From: C7867-002 sp964646515
Lineage (GTDB): Bacteria; Patescibacteriota; Minisyncoccia; Phycocordibacterales; PALSA-1337
NCBI GenBank assembly: GCA_964646515.1
Contig: CAZYES010000011.1
Location: 1-23,239, forward strand
Direction: 5' to 3'
DNA length: 23,239 nucleotides
In this document: piece by piece, positions 21,665 through 23,239 of the stretch
Layout of the letters: every line of letters begins with the position of its first letter
How positions within the stretch are numbered: the stretch's first letter is position 1
Program-made: the position numbers and the translations under genes
The notes under the pieces: model-generated
The model's input: only the letters and a program-made list of their open reading frames with translations
Told to the model about the DNA's origin: nothing
Databases searched by the model: none

Positions 21665-22663
21665 CTATCCCTTGCCACCAACGGGTGTAGGGCCAGTGTA
21701 GAGCAAACCAGGTTTACCGAAGTTCACCCAGTCGAACCTGATGCGGTATATACCAGGTTCTAACAGAATGGTGCTAGGAGCGTCCGTTGACAGATCGACC
21801 CGCTCACCACTCTGGTCGTCTCGAATAACTTGCATACTAGCTGGGCGTTCCAATACTGCACTTGCCTCAACCTGAACAATACCAGCAACATCGAACGTGA
21901 TATACTGGGCGACCGATACTTCGATGAAAACCGATGGTAGATTCCACATCTCCACTATCTTGATGGTCACCGGTTTTTCCGTCGCAACATCACAACGATA
22001 GATGTAATGTCCGTCTACCTTGTACGTTGCGTTTTCGTTCAACTCGTTAAGCGCGCCTCCTTGGGGATCATCGAGTTTGTATGTGGCCAATGTGCCATCA
22101 TTAAACCTGACCACGAGGATACCGTTGGCACTATTGGCCATCCAAGGCTGAAACAGCATTTGTCCCCACTTATTGACTTCAAGTGGATAGCGCTGAGCAG
22201 TCCGGCCCTCAGTATCAAGAGCCAAAACTTCTGCCGAATCGATATTCTCGCCCATTGGGATATTCTGCATCCACAATGTGTACTGTGGCTTGCTCGCAGT
22301 TAGACTCTCTGTAGTGTATTCAGTATAGCCATAGAATAATAAGGTGTCGTTCTTGTCATACAGATACGTGAATCCCTTTATCAGGTCGTCAGGGTTCGTA
22401 AGTCTGTACAAGAACTCGACCTCAAAGAGTTGGCCGAGGATGTCCTCCCCGAAACTTCCTGACACATTTGTGTAGGTGATGGTTCCGGGCAGGCCCCAAT
22501 CCATACTGTCCGCGTAGACGGCCCGACTGCCACTAGTTGCAATTGACATGGCGTAGTTGCGGATCTCATCCACGCCGTGAATAGGGAGAGTTGGCACAGC
22601 ACCCATGATTTGGATACTGCCGATCATCGTGAGTACAATTATCAGTGTGTTGATTTTCTTCAT
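21665..22663 (-). CDS. secreted protein of unknown function (332 aa)
   Basis: The protein has a clear signal peptide (residues 1-22, MKKINTLIIVLTMIGSIQIM then GA), so it leaves the cytoplasm. The mature part is beta-rich and Trp/Tyr/Gly-rich. It ends in a segment that looks like a beta-sandwich (ILLEPGIYRIRFDWVNFG) and a Gly/Pro tail. There is a single cysteine (RCDVATEK). No catalytic motif or named family is recognised; a surface adhesin or structural role is only a guess. A strong Shine-Dalgarno (AAAGGAAAG) precedes ATG 22663. It follows the small membrane protein gene at 22719 and ends at a terminator. Base composition is clearly more GC-rich than the neighbouring cassette. Confidence 0.75.
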   Translation of the reverse strand: MKKINTLIIVLTMIGSIQIMGAVPTLPIHGVDEIRNYAMSIATSGSRAVYADSMDWGLPGTITYTNVSGSFGEDILGQLFEVEFLYRLTNPDDLIKGFTYLYDKNDTLLFYGYTEYTTESLTASKPQYTLWMQNIPMGENIDSAEVLALDTEGRTAQRYPLEVNKWGQMLFQPWMANSANGILVVRFNDGTLATYKLDDPQGGALNELNENATYKVDGHYIYRCDVATEKPVTIKIVEMWNLPSVFIEVSVAQYITFDVAGIVQVEASAVLERPASMQVIRDDQSGERVDLSTDAPSTILLEPGIYRIRFDWVNFGKPGLLYTGPTPVGGKG

Positions 22664-22718
22664 CTATCTTTCCTTTCTTTTTTGTTTGTTTTCCGTGTTT
22701 TCGTCTACATGTTATTAT

Positions 22719-23033
22719 CTACTGCCTTTGCATTGCCCGCACCCTTTCCTCGGGCACTACTACTGGTGTATTCGAGAAGGAGCCAACCGCAAAGGTTGCC
22801 CCTCGATCACGAATAAGTCCTGAATTTGTCTTTGTGGTCTGCGCCACGTCTAACGGCACCTCAGCCTGAACAGCCCCGTTCACTGCTGACGTTGACGTCG
22901 TCATCGGTTTCGGTTCTTCATGGTATCCAGATGATACATACATGAAGAAAACGATCATGAGACAGACTGACAGCATTCCACCGATGGCATATATCTCTAG
23001 GCAATAACAATTTTCTTCACCGACATGCTTCAT
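22719..23033 (-). CDS. small membrane protein with Ser/Thr/Val-rich tail
   Basis: The 104-residue protein has a short N-terminal stretch with C9 and C11, one membrane helix (~14-34, IYAIGGMLSVCLMIVFFMYV) and a ~65-residue Thr/Ser/Val/Pro-rich tail predicted to lie outside. AAGGA, eight bases before ATG 23033, is a good Shine-Dalgarno. A strong promoter lies about 120 bases upstream. It begins the cassette that contains the secreted protein at 21665. No family is recognised; it could be an accessory or anchoring partner of the secreted protein. Confidence 0.65.
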   Translation of the reverse strand: MKHVGEENCYCLEIYAIGGMLSVCLMIVFFMYVSSGYHEEPKPMTTSTSAVNGAVQAEVPLDVAQTTKTNSGLIRDRGATFAVGSFSNTPVVVPEERVRAMQRQ

Positions 23034-23153
23034 ATAATGTCCTTATCTTTGCCCATTTACGACCACACCTTTACGCAACCATGCGGAAAGTTATTTTGAC
23101 CATATGTGGCTTTAATGAACAAAATTGGGCGGTTTAAGCCCTGTTTACTAGAA

Positions 23154-23181
23154 AGTATAGCGTATTTTGAATATTTGTCAA
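23154..23181 (-). promoter_or_regulatory. strong sigma70-type promoter of the exported-protein operon
   Basis: On the minus strand a consensus TTGACA (23176-23181), a 16-base spacer and TATACT (23154-23159). Transcription would start near 23147, giving an unusually long leader of roughly 110 bases before ATG 23033. The leader contains a GGGC-TTAAACC-GCCC hairpin and could be regulatory. Confidence 0.75.
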
Positions 23182-23239
23182 GGATGTGTACTAGATGAGT
23201 ACATCGGTAACAAGTGGTCTTTTCCACAGGCCATTTCAA

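Noticed and set aside
23057..23239. 60-codon minus-strand frame at the window edge
   Set aside because: It contains a consensus promoter (TTGACA...TATACT) and its composition is not protein-like; it is better explained as the regulatory region of the exported-protein operon.
1..23239. CRISPR array or insertion sequence
   Set aside because: No regularly spaced direct repeats, transposase motifs or terminal inverted repeats were seen.
1..23239. Recoded UGA (as in Gracilibacteria/Absconditabacteria)
   Set aside because: TGA ends rpmG and the radical SAM gene at the expected family lengths, so it acts as a stop here.

Overview
The window looks like a piece of chromosome from a small-genome bacterium, most likely a Candidate Phyla Radiation (Patescibacteria/Parcubacteria-type) organism. 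This is inferred from a compact set of short core genes, a DnaX without its zinc module or tau region, a zinc-free L33, three tRNA genes without encoded CCA, and several promoters placed so close to the start codon that the mRNAs should be leaderless. TGA, TAG and TAA all behave as stops, so the genetic code looks standard.

Region 1 (1-7.9 kb, all minus strand) is accessory. From high to low coordinates it holds: a decayed DNA methyltransferase next to tRNA-Gln; an HNH endonuclease plus beta-class methyltransferase restriction-modification pair; a small protein followed by a probable restriction-enzyme remnant; a coupled NUDIX/HAD-like pair; a two-gene radical SAM/SPASM plus Cys-rich peptide operon; and an operon of a gluzincin-type metallopeptidase, a small ORF and a MoxR-like AAA+ ATPase that runs off the window.

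The most exciting item is the two-gene operon at 3054-4546. A radical SAM/SPASM enzyme with a PqqD-like C-terminal domain overlaps, by ATGA, a 52-codon gene that was too short to be called routinely. Its peptide ends in SCDNCVNCRSCDNSCNR, and a 17-bp-stem terminator follows at once. This is the architecture of a ribosomally made, radical-SAM-modified peptide (RiPP; sactipeptide/ranthipeptide-like), which would be notable in a reduced CPR-type genome.

Region 2 (7.9-20 kb) is core information processing and envelope: tRNA-Gln, dnaX, a tRNA-dihydrouridine synthase, a D-Ala-D-Ala carboxypeptidase-like protein, an FtsQ-like protein and serS on the minus strand; dprA and topA on the plus strand; parB (minus); then tRNA-Leu(CAA), miaA and tRNA-Trp(CCA) on plus, and rpmG on minus. 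Both tRNAs flanking miaA carry the A36-A37-A38 that MiaA recognises.

Region 3 (20-23.2 kb, minus strand) is a pair of exported-protein cassettes of unknown function. Each has one small single-pass membrane protein followed by one ~330-350 aa secreted protein, and each is bounded by its own promoter and intrinsic terminator.
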